DNA from: Glaciecola sp. UBA1851
GTDB taxonomy: Bacteria; Pseudomonadota; Gammaproteobacteria; Enterobacterales; Alteromonadaceae
Length of the DNA stretch: 20,210 nucleotides
Reading direction: 5' to 3'
Assembly (NCBI GenBank): GCA_002338515.1
Contig: DDIL01000127.1
Location: 1-20,210 of the forward strand
The notes under the pieces were generated by a model that was not told the DNA's origin, ran no database searches, and worked only from the letters and a program-made list of their open reading frames with translations. The position numbers and the translations under genes were made by a program. Positions 1 to 8,830 of the stretch are shown one piece after another. Within the stretch, counting starts at the first letter, position 1, and the number at the start of each line of letters is the position of its first letter.

Positions 1-491
1 AATTTTTACCTGCAAGTTTAGACACAGCTACCGCCATGGTTAGCACACAAGGAAATGTCATTACTGAGCGAACCGGTTTAGTTAATCGTAATTTAGGGTT
101 GGTTGACCAAGATACTAGAATGCAGCATGTGGTTATACGAGTAGAAGATCCATATGGTCTTAAAACTGACGAATCAAGCATCAAGTTTGGTACTTATGTA
201 AAAGTCACGTTTGCTGGAAAAGAATTAAAAAACGTGTTTAAAATTCCACAGTCATTGGTTAATAAGCGAAAAATTTGGTTATTAGATGATGAAAACAAAC
301 TGAACTCTCACGATGTAAATGTGATTAGAGAAGAAGGAACGTACTTCTATATTGATAGCGGATTATCAGACCGTGACAGGCTAGTTAAAAATTTACCCGA
401 GTATCCAAAAAATGGAATGGAAGTAAGAATCAAAGAAGAACCCAATGCACAGCTTAGTAATATTGTTGCCGCTAAAAATGTAGCTAAGTGA
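1..491 (+). CDS. RND efflux periplasmic adaptor subunit, C-terminal part (5' truncated)
   Basis: This is the end of a membrane-fusion (HlyD/AcrA-like) adaptor that bridges an inner-membrane RND pump to an outer-membrane channel. The frame is open from base 3, reading FLPASLDTATAM before the ATG at 36, so that ATG is internal and the true start lies left of the window. What remains looks like the beta-barrel and membrane-proximal part: a segment of the type VSTQGNVITERTG and RVEDPYGL, then FGTYVKVTFAGKEL, and an EVRIKEE-type end. The stop is 11 bases before the next gene, an RND permease, so the two are co-transcribed. The assignment rests on order and fold-like pattern more than on a sharp motif. 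The outer-membrane partner is not visible here. Confidence 0.8.
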   Translation, partial: FLPASLDTATAMVSTQGNVITERTGLVNRNLGLVDQDTRMQHVVIRVEDPYGLKTDESSIKFGTYVKVTFAGKELKNVFKIPQSLVNKRKIWLLDDENKLNSHDVNVIREEGTYFYIDSGLSDRDRLVKNLPEYPKNGMEVRIKEEPNAQLSNIVAAKNVAK

Positions 492-502
492 GAGAATAAA
501 TT

Positions 503-3500
503 ATGAATAATTACGCCTCTTCACGCACCAATCCCACCAGCGGAATCATTGCCTATTTTGCTCGCAACCCGGTGGCAGCTAACTTAATGATGTTTATGAT
601 CATTTTGCTAGGTGTATTTAGTTATTTTACTGTACAAAAGCAAATGTTTCCTAATGTTGAAATTAACTATATTAATGCAAACATTAATTACCCGGGCGCT
701 TCACCTCAAGAAATAGAAGAATCGATCACCATAAAAATAGAAGAAGCGGTTAAAGACTTGCCTGAAATTAAAAAAAGTATTGGGCGTTCTTGGCGCGGTG
801 GTGGACGCGTCACAATGGAAATCCAACTTGATGAACACCTTCCTGATGTACTGGATAAAATAAAATCTAGAGTAGATAGCGTTGCTACTTTTCCTGCTGC
901 AATGGAACCCATCACAGTTACGCAAATAGAATTTCAACAAGACGTCATCAGTATGGCCTTAGTTGCTGACTTACCGCTCACTGAATTAAAGCCAATTGCA
1001 AAAGAAATAGAAGATGATTTATTGGCATTAAACAATGTACAACTTGCCAGTGCGGGTACCCCTAATGATGAAATTGCAGTCGAAATACTGCCTGAAATGT
1101 TGCGTAAATATAACCTGACTATTAATGATGTCACACAAGCAATTAGACGGTATTCTGCTAACTATTCAGCGGGTCAAATTCGAACCGATGCCGGCACCAT
1201 TGCGGTAAGAGTTGAAAATCAATTTTATAATGGCGAAGAGTTTGCTTACATACCGGTTAAAATCGGTTCAGGTGGATCTAGAGTATTACTAAAAGATGTC
1301 GCAACCATTAAAGATGGATTTGAAGAAGGCGAACGCTATTTTAAATTTAATGGTTCAAACGCCATCTGGATTGAAGTAAAAGCTACCCGTACGCAAAATA
1401 TCATCCCAGTGGCCGATTCGGTTAAAGCTTATATAGAACAAAAATCAAAAGACCTGCCGCAAGGAGTAGAGCTTGAAGCGGTGGTAGATTTTACCTATTA
1501 CCTAAATGGTCGTTTAGATATGATGCTGAACAACCTTATGCAAGGTGCGGTTTTAGTATTTTTAATGCTAATGATATTTTTGCGTTTTAAGCTCGCGTTT
1601 TGGGTAATGATTGGATTACCTGTTTGTTTCTTAGGCGCAATGGCATTAATGCCAGTAGTAGGCGTAACCATTAATATTATGTCACTATTTGCCTTTATTA
1701 TGGTGCTAGGGATAGTGGTGGACGACGCCATTGTTATTGGTGAAAGTGCTTATACGGAAATAGAGAAAAACGGAAATTCTGTCCAAAATGTTGTGATTGG
1801 AGCTAAGCGAGTTGCCACTCCTGCTACATTTGGTGTGTTGACCACAATGGCAGTATTTGCACCTGTGTTATTCAGTAGTGGGCCGTCAGCCGACTTCTTT
1901 TTTAACATATCAGCAGTAGTCATGTTATGTTTAGCTTTCTCGTTAGTTGAATCGAAACTTATATTACCTTCTCACATAGCTAGCTCTACCATTAAACCAT
2001 TACCAAAAGATAGCTGGCGCGTAAAATTTAACGACAAATTCTTTGGATTTGTTAATGGACCATATAAAAATTTCATTCGTTTCTGTACGAAATGGCGATG
2101 GTTTACATTACTTTTCTTTATATTAATGCTTGCTATTGCACAATCATTGATAAGTGCCAATTTTGTAAGAATGGTACCAGAGCCTAAAGTGCCTCACGAC
2201 TTCCCAAGTATTGATATTGAAATGAGTGAAACCATTTCTGATAAAGAAACCATTGCGGCTCTACAAACAATAGAACAAGTTATTTTGGATGTAGAAGAAG
2301 ATATTAAAGCAGAGTACGGCAGCGGGATGGTTGCTGACATTATGGTGTTCAATCAAGGCAGAAATGAAGGCCAATTGATGGCGCCATTAGTAGATGAAGA
2401 CGACCGACATTTTAATACATTTGAACTAGCAAGAAGATGGCGTGAAAAAATCCCTGAAATATCAGGTATGAAGTCATTTACTATCCGTGACGATGTTGGC
2501 GGTGGCGGTGGAAATGATGGTGAGTTTGGTTACCTTATTTTTGGTGCAGATATCGCCAAATTAAATGAAGCGGGCCGTTATTTAATTAGTAAACTTCAAG
2601 AGCAAAAAGGCGTATTTGATGTTAGCTCAACCATAGATCCTGATAGCAAAGAAGTGCAAATGTCACTCAAACCTGTTGCTTATGATTTAGGCTTGGATTT
2701 AGCCAGTATAGCCGGTCAAGTTGGCTCGAGTTTTTATGGTGGCGAAGCTCAACGTGTATTACGAAATGGTGAAGAAGTCAGGGTAATGGTTCGTTATCCT
2801 CAACTAACCCGCGAGCGCTTTGCCGAACTGAAGTATACGGTTATTACCACCCCTTCTGGACAGGAAGTCATGCTGGGCGATGTAGTCGATTTAACTGAAG
2901 CGCCAGGCATTAGTTATATTCGCCGAGAAGGTGGTTATAGAAGCGTGTATGTTTGGGGCTCTATAGACGAAGAAGTTATTGAGCCAAACGAAGTGGTAAA
3001 AAATATTAAAGAAAATTTACTACCTGATATGACACAAATGTTCCCAGGTGTAAAAACTGAGTTAGGCGGGAAAATAGAAGAGCAACAAGCGCAAGAGCTT
3101 GAGCAATTAATTTTCTTTTTAACTGGTTTAGCCTTTGTATATTTGTTGTTGGCTATTCCACTGAAAAGCTATGCTCAGCCGCTTATTATTATGTCGGTTA
3201 TTCCTTTTAGCTTCACTGGCGCAATTTGGGGGCACTTCTTCTTTGGATTAGATATAAGCTTGTTCTCGTTCTTTGGGCTTATTGCCGCAGCAGGTGTAGT
3301 AGTAAATGATTCGTTGGTGATGACTGACTATGTTAATACCAGACGCGCTGAAGGGGTAAGTGTTAAAGAGTCAGTAATAGAAGCAGGTTGTGCGCGCTTT
3401 AGAGCCATAACATTAACGTCTATTACAACATTTGCCGGTGTTCTACCCATTATGTTTGAAACCAGCTTACAAGCCGCTTTTGTTATTCCCATGGCGGTTG

Positions 3501-3679
3501 GACTTGGTTTTGCGGTTATGTATGCAACCATTGTTACACTGATACTAGTGCCAAGCTTATACATAATTGGTAACGATATAGGTCGTGCCTTTAAGTTCGT
3601 ATTTGGTGGGTTAGCAAATAAACTTAAATTTGCCAAGCAACAACCACCTATTGCCACTAATCAAGAAGAAAAAGCTTAA
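503..3679 (+). CDS. RND (AcrB/HAE1-like) multidrug efflux permease
   Basis: Inner-membrane proton-driven pump of about 1058 residues, the usual length for AcrB-type permeases, which export drugs, detergents or metabolites through a tripartite complex. The first membrane helix lies near residues 22-45 and is followed by the porter-domain start (FPNVEINY, YPGASPQEIEESI). The proton-relay aspartates of TM4 are visible as GIVVDDAIVIGE, D407 and D408, at the same numbers as in E. coli AcrB. TM10 reads GVVVNDSLVMTDYVN, with N935 and D936 where AcrB has its K-N pair, so the classical relay lysine is absent. This suggests a distinct RND subfamily rather than a dead pump, because both aspartates and the full length are kept. 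The ATG at 503 is preceded only by a weak GAGAG ribosome site; coupling to the adaptor just upstream is likely. The substrate cannot be told from sequence. Confidence 0.93.
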   Translation: MNNYASSRTNPTSGIIAYFARNPVAANLMMFMIILLGVFSYFTVQKQMFPNVEINYINANINYPGASPQEIEESITIKIEEAVKDLPEIKKSIGRSWRGGGRVTMEIQLDEHLPDVLDKIKSRVDSVATFPAAMEPITVTQIEFQQDVISMALVADLPLTELKPIAKEIEDDLLALNNVQLASAGTPNDEIAVEILPEMLRKYNLTINDVTQAIRRYSANYSAGQIRTDAGTIAVRVENQFYNGEEFAYIPVKIGSGGSRVLLKDVATIKDGFEEGERYFKFNGSNAIWIEVKATRTQNIIPVADSVKAYIEQKSKDLPQGVELEAVVDFTYYLNGRLDMMLNNLMQGAVLVFLMLMIFLRFKLAFWVMIGLPVCFLGAMALMPVVGVTINIMSLFAFIMVLGIVVDDAIVIGESAYTEIEKNGNSVQNVVIGAKRVATPATFGVLTTMAVFAPVLFSSGPSADFFFNISAVVMLCLAFSLVESKLILPSHIASSTIKPLPKDSWRVKFNDKFFGFVNGPYKNFIRFCTKWRWFTLLFFILMLAIAQSLISANFVRMVPEPKVPHDFPSIDIEMSETISDKETIAALQTIEQVILDVEEDIKAEYGSGMVADIMVFNQGRNEGQLMAPLVDEDDRHFNTFELARRWREKIPEISGMKSFTIRDDVGGGGGNDGEFGYLIFGADIAKLNEAGRYLISKLQEQKGVFDVSSTIDPDSKEVQMSLKPVAYDLGLDLASIAGQVGSSFYGGEAQRVLRNGEEVRVMVRYPQLTRERFAELKYTVITTPSGQEVMLGDVVDLTEAPGISYIRREGGYRSVYVWGSIDEEVIEPNEVVKNIKENLLPDMTQMFPGVKTELGGKIEEQQAQELEQLIFFLTGLAFVYLLLAIPLKSYAQPLIIMSVIPFSFTGAIWGHFFFGLDISLFSFFGLIAAAGVVVNDSLVMTDYVNTRRAEGVSVKESVIEAGCARFRAITLTSITTFAGVLPIMFETSLQAAFVIPMAVGLGFAVMYATIVTLILVPSLYIIGNDIGRAFKFVFGGLANKLKFAKQQPPIATNQEEKA

Positions 3680-3691
3680 ATAATTCAAACT

Positions 3692-3724
3692 ATTCACACC
3701 TAGCCTTTTAGTCTAGGTGTGAAT
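3692..3724 (+). terminator. Hairpin after the RND operon
   Basis: A perfect 12-bp inverted repeat, ATTCACACCTAG at 3692-3703 and CTAGGTGTGAAT at 3713-3724, with a 9-base loop, begins 12 bases after the RND stop codon. It is a good candidate for the end of the efflux operon. There is no run of T after it (ACTCCAAAG follows), so it may act as an RNA-stabilising 3' hairpin rather than a classical intrinsic terminator. Confidence 0.6.
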
Positions 3725-3917
3725 ACTCCAAAGACTAAAACACGACTATCTTACTATAACACTTCACCTTTAAAAGATTGACAGCTTTAAAGCTTCTTCG
3801 AAATCATACTTAAGAACAAATTTGTCTTTATGAAAATAGTTATAAAGCCGATACATACCGGTAATGACAAAATAATAAAATATTAGAGTTTGATTGCCCT
3901 GCTTAGGATAATAATTT

Positions 3918-4973
3918 ATGGCAAAAGTCCTTATAGTTGACGATTCCTTGTTAATCAGAAAATATTTGAAGGGTATTCTCGAAAAAGCTGGATTCGAAAC
4001 GGAATTAGCCCAAAACGGACAGGAATGTTTAGAAAAAATACCAACATTTAATCCTGATGTGATCACATTAGACGTCAACATGCCTGTGATGGACGGCATC
4101 ACTTGTTTGAAACAAATTATGAGTAAATTTCCAAAACCTGTTTTGATGGTTTCGTCATTAACTTATAAAGGAGCAAGCTCTACTTTTAAGGCGCTAGAAC
4201 TAGGAGCAGTTGATTATATATCTAAACCTCAAAGCGCAGTTTCTCAAAATAATCCATCTGAAGCTGAACTATTAGTTAGGAAAGTTGTTAGCGCTTCTAA
4301 GTCTCATATCAGCTTAAATGCACACTTAAGACAAACAAATAAGTCAAAGATAAAAAACCAACCACCACTATTTGTGAAACGGACATTCCAAACCGACGCT
4401 AGTCAAATAGAAGCAATCGTGATTGGCGTATCAACTGGCGGTCCTAGTTGTTTACAAGTAATTCTTGAAAACATCCCTGCTACATTTCCTGTTCCTATAG
4501 TTATTGCTCAACATATGCCTGCCAGATTTACAGAAGTTTTTTCGCAACGTCTAGATAAACTCTGCGAGTTAAACGTTTTAGAAGTCACCTCTTTAACAGA
4601 GTTGAAAAGTGGCCATGTATATTTAGCAAAAGGCGATGCCGATATAGAATTTTTACGAAAAAATAATCGACTAATGGTTCGATCTTTGCCATCCGACAAA
4701 AATTATTTATGGCATCCAAGCGTATCTAAATTAGTAGATACAGCAGTATCACAAATAAACCCTAAAAAATTGATATGTGTTCAACTAACAGGCATGGGTA
4801 ACGATGGTGCTAACGCAATGCACAATGCACATCAATTAGGGTCGTATTGTATAGCGGAATCAGAAGAAACTGCAGTAGTTTATGGCATGCCTAAGGAACT
4901 AGTAACGTTAGGAAGTGCCGATGCCGTTCTTCCGAATTACAAGATTGCCAACGCAATAATGGAAAAAATATAG
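3918..4973 (+). CDS. cheB: CheB-type response regulator protein-glutamate methylesterase
   Basis: Cytoplasmic enzyme of 351 residues that removes methyl groups from chemoreceptor glutamates when phosphorylated. An N-terminal receiver domain (about 1-110) shows the acidic pair D8-D9, the phosphoacceptor D52 in LDVNMP, S80 and K103. A linker of about 50 residues leads to the CheB catalytic domain (about 165-351), with the triad serine S172 in GVSTGGP, histidine H199 in AQHMP and aspartate D296 in GMGNDG, so it looks active. The start is supported by AGGA nine bases upstream of the ATG. It stands alone: no CheA, CheR, CheW or receptor gene is beside it, and terminator-like hairpins lie on both sides. 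It could serve a main chemotaxis cluster elsewhere or a pilus/alternative Che system. The family call is firm; the pathway partner is unknown. Confidence 0.93.
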   Translation: MAKVLIVDDSLLIRKYLKGILEKAGFETELAQNGQECLEKIPTFNPDVITLDVNMPVMDGITCLKQIMSKFPKPVLMVSSLTYKGASSTFKALELGAVDYISKPQSAVSQNNPSEAELLVRKVVSASKSHISLNAHLRQTNKSKIKNQPPLFVKRTFQTDASQIEAIVIGVSTGGPSCLQVILENIPATFPVPIVIAQHMPARFTEVFSQRLDKLCELNVLEVTSLTELKSGHVYLAKGDADIEFLRKNNRLMVRSLPSDKNYLWHPSVSKLVDTAVSQINPKKLICVQLTGMGNDGANAMHNAHQLGSYCIAESEETAVVYGMPKELVTLGSADAVLPNYKIANAIMEKI

Positions 4974-4977
4974 AGTC

Positions 4978-5006
4978 AAAAAAAAAGGCTAACTCTAGTT
5001 AGCCTT
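4978..5006. terminator. Bidirectional intrinsic terminator between cheB and scoB
   Basis: Stem AAGGCTAAC (4985-4993), loop TCTA, stem GTTAGCCTT (4998-5006). On the minus strand the stem is followed by nine T (the A-run at 4978-4986), making a strong classical terminator for scoAB. In the plus direction, five bases after the cheB stop, it forms the same stem but has only a short T-containing tail. Confidence 0.85.
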
Positions 5007-5035
5007 CACATTTCATATACAATTTTTCGCATTGC

Positions 5036-5692
5036 CTATACTTGCATCTCTGGTACGTCATCAGGCACCACTAAATCACCTGCGGTCAAAGATTTAATTT
5101 CTTCAACACTTACGCCTGGAGCGCGTTCTCTTAATATAAACTTACCGTCTTCAATATCCATTAACGCTAAATCGGTCAAAACACGTTTAATGCAGCCTTT
5201 GCCTGTTAGAGGTAACGTACATTCGCTTAATAGTTTTGATTGTCCAGACTTAGAAGCGTGTGTCATAGTCACGATAATATTGTCAGCGCCAGCAACTAAA
5301 TCCATTGCACCGCCCATACCTTTAATAAGCTTACCCGGTATCATATATGAAGCAATATTACCTTGGCAATCTACTTCAAATGCACCTAATACAGTCAAGT
5401 CAACATGACCGCCTCTGATCATTGCAAAGCTGTCAGCAGATGAAAAGATTGATGCACCAGTTACCATGGTTACGGTTTGCTTACCGGCGTTAATTAAGTC
5501 TGCGTCTACTTCATCTTCGGTTGGGAATTCCCCCATTCCTAACAAACCATTTTCAGATTGCAACATTACTTGCATACCATCTGGAATATAGTTTGCAGCT
5601 AAAGTAGGAATACCAATTCCCAAGTTAACATAGAAACCGTCTTGGAATTCTTGCGCAACGCGCTGTGCAAGTTGTTCACGAGTTAATGCCAT
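5036..5692 (-). CDS. scoB: 3-oxoacid CoA-transferase subunit B
   Basis: Beta subunit (218 residues) of a two-subunit CoA-transferase that moves CoA between succinyl-CoA (or another acyl-CoA) and acetoacetate or a related 3-oxoacid, in ketone-body, short-chain fatty acid or leucine/beta-ketoadipate type catabolism. The N-terminal YVNLGIGIPT segment is followed by the hallmark SENGLLGMG, in which E47 is the catalytic glutamate that forms the CoA thioester. Length is normal. AGGAGA sits eight bases before the ATG and overlaps the stop codon of scoA, so the two subunits are translated together. AtoA and PcaJ are close relatives; the true acceptor acid cannot be fixed from sequence. Confidence 0.93.
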   Translation of the reverse strand: MALTREQLAQRVAQEFQDGFYVNLGIGIPTLAANYIPDGMQVMLQSENGLLGMGEFPTEDEVDADLINAGKQTVTMVTGASIFSSADSFAMIRGGHVDLTVLGAFEVDCQGNIASYMIPGKLIKGMGGAMDLVAGADNIIVTMTHASKSGQSKLLSECTLPLTGKGCIKRVLTDLALMDIEDGKFILRERAPGVSVEEIKSLTAGDLVVPDDVPEMQV

Positions 5693-5704
5693 TATCTAAT
5701 TCTC

Positions 5705-6406
5705 CTATGCGCTACGTACAGTGCGTTGTTCAATGCGTTTTTCAAAAGTGCCTTTTATTAGACGATTAACATAAATACCAGGCAAATGTATTTCATCTGG
5801 ATCTAGTTCGCCTACTTCAACAATTTCTTCAACTTCAACTACCGCAATTTTACCCGCAGTAATGGCCATAGGATTAAAGTTCCTAGCTGTTTTTCTAAAT
5901 ACTAAATTACCGTATTTATCTGCCTTCCAAGCTTTACCAATTGAAAAGTCACCAATAATTGCCTCTTCAAGAATATAGTGGCGGCCATCAAACTCACGTG
6001 ATTCTTTTCCTTCGCCAACTGGTGTGCCATAACCAGTTGCAGTATAAAACGCGGGAATACCCGCTCCGCCTGCTCGCATTTTCTCAGCAAGTGTACCTTG
6101 TGGTGTTAACTCGACCTCAAGCTCTCCGCTCATCATTTGTTGTTCAAACAATGCGTTTTCACCAACATAAGATGCAATCATTTTTTTGATTTGTTTATCT
6201 TCAAGCAAAACGCCAAGACCTGCGCCATCAACACCCGCATTGTTAGAGGCAACCGTTAAACCTTTAGTACCTTTTCTTTTAATTTCTTTAATTAAATTTT
6301 CTGGTATACCACACAAACCAAAACCGCCGGCTACTACCGTCATATTATCTTCAAGACCCGCTAAGGCCTCCTCGTAACTAGATACTACTTTGTCAAATCC
6401 CGACAC
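5705..6406 (-). CDS. scoA: 3-oxoacid CoA-transferase subunit A
   Basis: Alpha subunit (233 residues) of the same transferase. It shows the glycine-rich CoA-binding region GGFGLCGIPENLI (about 27-39) and the TVASNNAG segment typical of ScoA/AtoD/PcaI. The start is GTG at 6404-6406, chosen because AGGAGA stands six bases upstream and no earlier in-frame start fits. It is first in the scoA-scoB operon, divergent from the lysR gene. PcaI or AtoD function remains possible, since no pathway gene (thiolase, dehydrogenase, pca) is adjacent. Confidence 0.93.
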   Translation of the reverse strand: MSGFDKVVSSYEEALAGLEDNMTVVAGGFGLCGIPENLIKEIKRKGTKGLTVASNNAGVDGAGLGVLLEDKQIKKMIASYVGENALFEQQMMSGELEVELTPQGTLAEKMRAGGAGIPAFYTATGYGTPVGEGKESREFDGRHYILEEAIIGDFSIGKAWKADKYGNLVFRKTARNFNPMAITAGKIAVVEVEEIVEVGELDPDEIHLPGIYVNRLIKGTFEKRIEQRTVRSA

Positions 6407-6463
6407 TTTATTCTCCTAAAAAGTTATCGATACAAGGCTATATTAATAGCTGAAATTGTTTTA

Positions 6464-6491
6464 CACATATTAGCCGTATGGCTAATGTGTT
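6464..6491. promoter_or_regulatory. Inverted repeat between scoA and lysR, candidate operator
   Basis: TTAGCC GTAT GGCTAA (6470-6485) is a perfect 6-bp dyad. It extends outward to ACACAT and ATGTGT with a two-base insertion on the left arm. It lies about 60 bases before the scoA start and 210 before lysR, a place where a LysR-type protein or another regulator could bind. The rest of the 294-base intergenic region (6407-6700) is AT-rich with nothing further that I can support. Confidence 0.4.
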
Positions 6492-6700
6492 ATGAAACTT
6501 GTTGTAAGCAATGCTTCGTTGAATCTATACATCATGGAATAAGAATGATAGATTACTTTATATAAATCAAATTGTATTTTTAAATCAATTGATAAATATT
6601 TTAAATGAATAGCTGTTATGTGTCTTCATGTTCCTCTAACTAATTATTAACATTATCAAAAACAATTACTTACCAATATGGCGTGTCAGGTGAAGACGTA

Positions 6701-7591
6701 ATGAATATACCAATTAATCAGGTTATGGCTTTTTGTGCAGTTGCAAGAAGTGGTAGTTTTGCGCAGGCGGCCTTGCAATTGCATTTATCCCAACCAGCGT
6801 TAAGTATTGCAATACGAAATCTTGAACAAGCATTAGGCGGTAAATTGTTAGATAGAACCACCAGAAATGTAGCGCTAACACCGGAGGGAAGCGCATTTTA
6901 CCCGGTAGCAAAAAGATTGTTATCTGACTGGGATCAATCCCTCACCGATGTAAAAAACCATTTTTCACTGGCAAGAGGTAAGCTTGAAATCGCCGCTATG
7001 CCAACCTTTGCAACTAACTTATTACCCAAAATACTATCTGATTTTCATACTCAATATCCGCATATTAATGTGACGGTACATGATGTAATTGCCGAAACGG
7101 TAGTTGAAATGATTCGAGGATCACGATGTGAATTGGGCATTACATTTTTACCAGTAGACGCATCTGATTTAACTTTCACACCACTTTATAGTGATAAGTT
7201 TGTCGCTATTTTGCCAAAAGGCCATGAGCTTTTAAAAAATAAACATTTAACCTGGAAACAATTTCTACGTTTTCCACAAGTAAGTTTACAAAAACCAGCT
7301 GGAACACGCGCACTCATTGACCAAGCATTAAGTAATAAGGGATTAGAATTAACGCCTGTTTTTGAATCTCACCAATTAGTCAGCATTGGTAGAATGGTGA
7401 GCCAAGGATTAGGATTAAGTGTAGTACCGAGCACAAGCAAAGCCCAAATGCAGGAAATGGGCCTTGAAATCAGGCCAATAAAGGCCCCTGAAATTAGACA
7501 TAAAGTAGGGCTTATTCAAAGAAAGCAGCAGAGTATTTCTACTGCCTCTGAAGCAATAAAGGAAATGATATTAAATCTAAAGCTTACCTAA
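6701..7591 (+). CDS. LysR-type transcriptional regulator
   Basis: DNA-binding regulator of 296 residues. The winged helix-turn-helix occupies about residues 5-62, with the family pattern FCAVARSGSFAQAALQLHLS, QPALSIAIRNLEQALGG and LLDRTTRNVALTPEG. The rest is the effector-binding periplasmic-binding-protein-like domain (about 88-290). I chose the ATG at 6701 because AGGTGA lies seven bases before it; a GTG at 6683 in the same frame would add six residues but has no ribosome site. It is divergent from scoAB and is the most likely regulator of that operon, responding to a substrate-derived ligand; this is inferred from position only. No target motif could be confirmed. Confidence 0.92.
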   Translation: MNIPINQVMAFCAVARSGSFAQAALQLHLSQPALSIAIRNLEQALGGKLLDRTTRNVALTPEGSAFYPVAKRLLSDWDQSLTDVKNHFSLARGKLEIAAMPTFATNLLPKILSDFHTQYPHINVTVHDVIAETVVEMIRGSRCELGITFLPVDASDLTFTPLYSDKFVAILPKGHELLKNKHLTWKQFLRFPQVSLQKPAGTRALIDQALSNKGLELTPVFESHQLVSIGRMVSQGLGLSVVPSTSKAQMQEMGLEIRPIKAPEIRHKVGLIQRKQQSISTASEAIKEMILNLKLT

Positions 7592-7693
7592 AATTCATGC
7601 AGCCAATCTGTCAAAAAATACACAAGAAAAAGTTAATCTGGTTTATGGTATGAGTAAATAATACATATATCGGTATGTCACTTTTTCATCAAT

Positions 7694-8818
7694 CTAAACG
7701 TAAAATGCCTTAAGAGCCTCTAGTATTCTTTTACTCGCTTTGCCATCACCGTAAGGATTAATAGCAGTACTCATATTGTTGTACGCTGCTGAGTCGCTTA
7801 ACAGTCGTGCTAACTCAGTTTGAATTGTATCTACTTTAGTGCCTACAAGTTTAACCGTACCAACTGATATAGCTTCTGGTCGTTCAGTTGTATCTCTCAT
7901 TACTAATACAGGTTTTTTTAACGTTGCCGCCTCTTCTTGAATGCCGCCAGAGTCCGTTAATATTAAATAGCATTTCTTCATCAAGTAAACAAATGGCAAG
8001 TAATCTAAAGGCTCCATTAAATATATATTGTCGATGTTTGAAAGTAACCGTTTCACGGGCTCTTGCACATTTGGATTTAAATGAACTGGGTAAACGATTT
8101 GACAGTCTTGATGAGTGGAAGCAACATCTGCAATCGCCTTACACATTTGCTCAAAGCCTTCCCCGAAACTTTCTCGTCGATGACCCGTTACTAAAATAAG
8201 TTTTTTATTTGGATCCAGAAAAGAGAATTGCTTTTCACACGGCCTGCTTAGTGTTTTATCGTTGTCTAATAAATCTAAAACATTCACTAAGGCATCAATA
8301 ATTGTGTTACCTGTGATTACAATTTTATCCTTAGGAATCGATTCAGCCAATAGATTATTAGCTGATAACTGGGTAGGCGCAAAATGCAGTCTTGATAGTG
8401 CACTTGTGAGTTTACGATTTGCTTCCTCTGGCCAAGGTGCGAATAAATTTCCAGTGCGAAGACCAGCTTCAATATGGCCAGACGGTATTTTCTCATAATA
8501 CGCTGCTAAGCTCGCACTAAAGGTAGTAGTAGTGTCACCATGTACTAATACCATATCGGGTTTTTCTGCCCTTAAAATGCCTTTTAAACCGAGTAAAATA
8601 GCGCCGGTAAGTTCAGATAAATCTTGTCCTGATTTCATCAATGCAAGGTCGTAATCTGGTTTTATTTCAAACAAAGATAGTACTTGATCTAACATCTGAC
8701 GATGTTGGCCTGTTACACACACTTTAATATTAAAAAAGCTGTCGTCTTGCAACGCTTTTATCAATGGTGCCATTTTTATTGCTTCTGGCCTTGTGCCAAA
8801 TACACATAAGATATTCAC
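7694..8818 (-). CDS. wecB: UDP-N-acetylglucosamine 2-epimerase (non-hydrolysing)
   Basis: Cytoplasmic enzyme (374 residues) interconverting UDP-GlcNAc and UDP-ManNAc, the donor for ManNAc-containing polymers. The N-terminal FGTRPEAIKMAPLI, VHGDT with D95, HIEAGLRTG with E117, PWPEEANR with E131, TGHRRESFGEGF with H213 and DSGGIQEEA match the E. coli WecB catalytic and UDP-binding positions number for number. The start is GTG, with GGTGA six bases upstream; it begins 12 bases after the stop of the DUF4434-like gene, so it is the last gene of the nfr-like operon. No wecC, rff or ECA genes are here. This points to UDP-ManNAc supply for the NfrB-like synthase two genes upstream rather than to enterobacterial common antigen. 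Confidence 0.95.
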   Translation of the reverse strand: MNILCVFGTRPEAIKMAPLIKALQDDSFFNIKVCVTGQHRQMLDQVLSLFEIKPDYDLALMKSGQDLSELTGAILLGLKGILRAEKPDMVLVHGDTTTTFSASLAAYYEKIPSGHIEAGLRTGNLFAPWPEEANRKLTSALSRLHFAPTQLSANNLLAESIPKDKIVITGNTIIDALVNVLDLLDNDKTLSRPCEKQFSFLDPNKKLILVTGHRRESFGEGFEQMCKAIADVASTHQDCQIVYPVHLNPNVQEPVKRLLSNIDNIYLMEPLDYLPFVYLMKKCYLILTDSGGIQEEAATLKKPVLVMRDTTERPEAISVGTVKLVGTKVDTIQTELARLLSDSAAYNNMSTAINPYGDGKASKRILEALKAFYV

Positions 8819-8830
8819 TTATTGTCACCG

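Noticed and set aside
36..491. ATG at 36 as the true start of the first gene
   Set aside because: The frame is open to the left edge and codes for plausible adaptor residues; the gene is cut by the window.
3328..3657. 109-codon minus-strand ORF inside the RND permease gene
   Set aside because: Antisense shadow of TM10-TM12 codons; no start signal.
3770..4102. 110-codon minus-strand ORF across the cheB start
   Set aside because: Antisense to the conserved receiver domain; a shadow frame.
7592..7693. Terminator between the converging lysR and wecB genes
   Set aside because: Only a 5-bp AT-rich stem (ACATA/TATGT) was seen, with no T-run.
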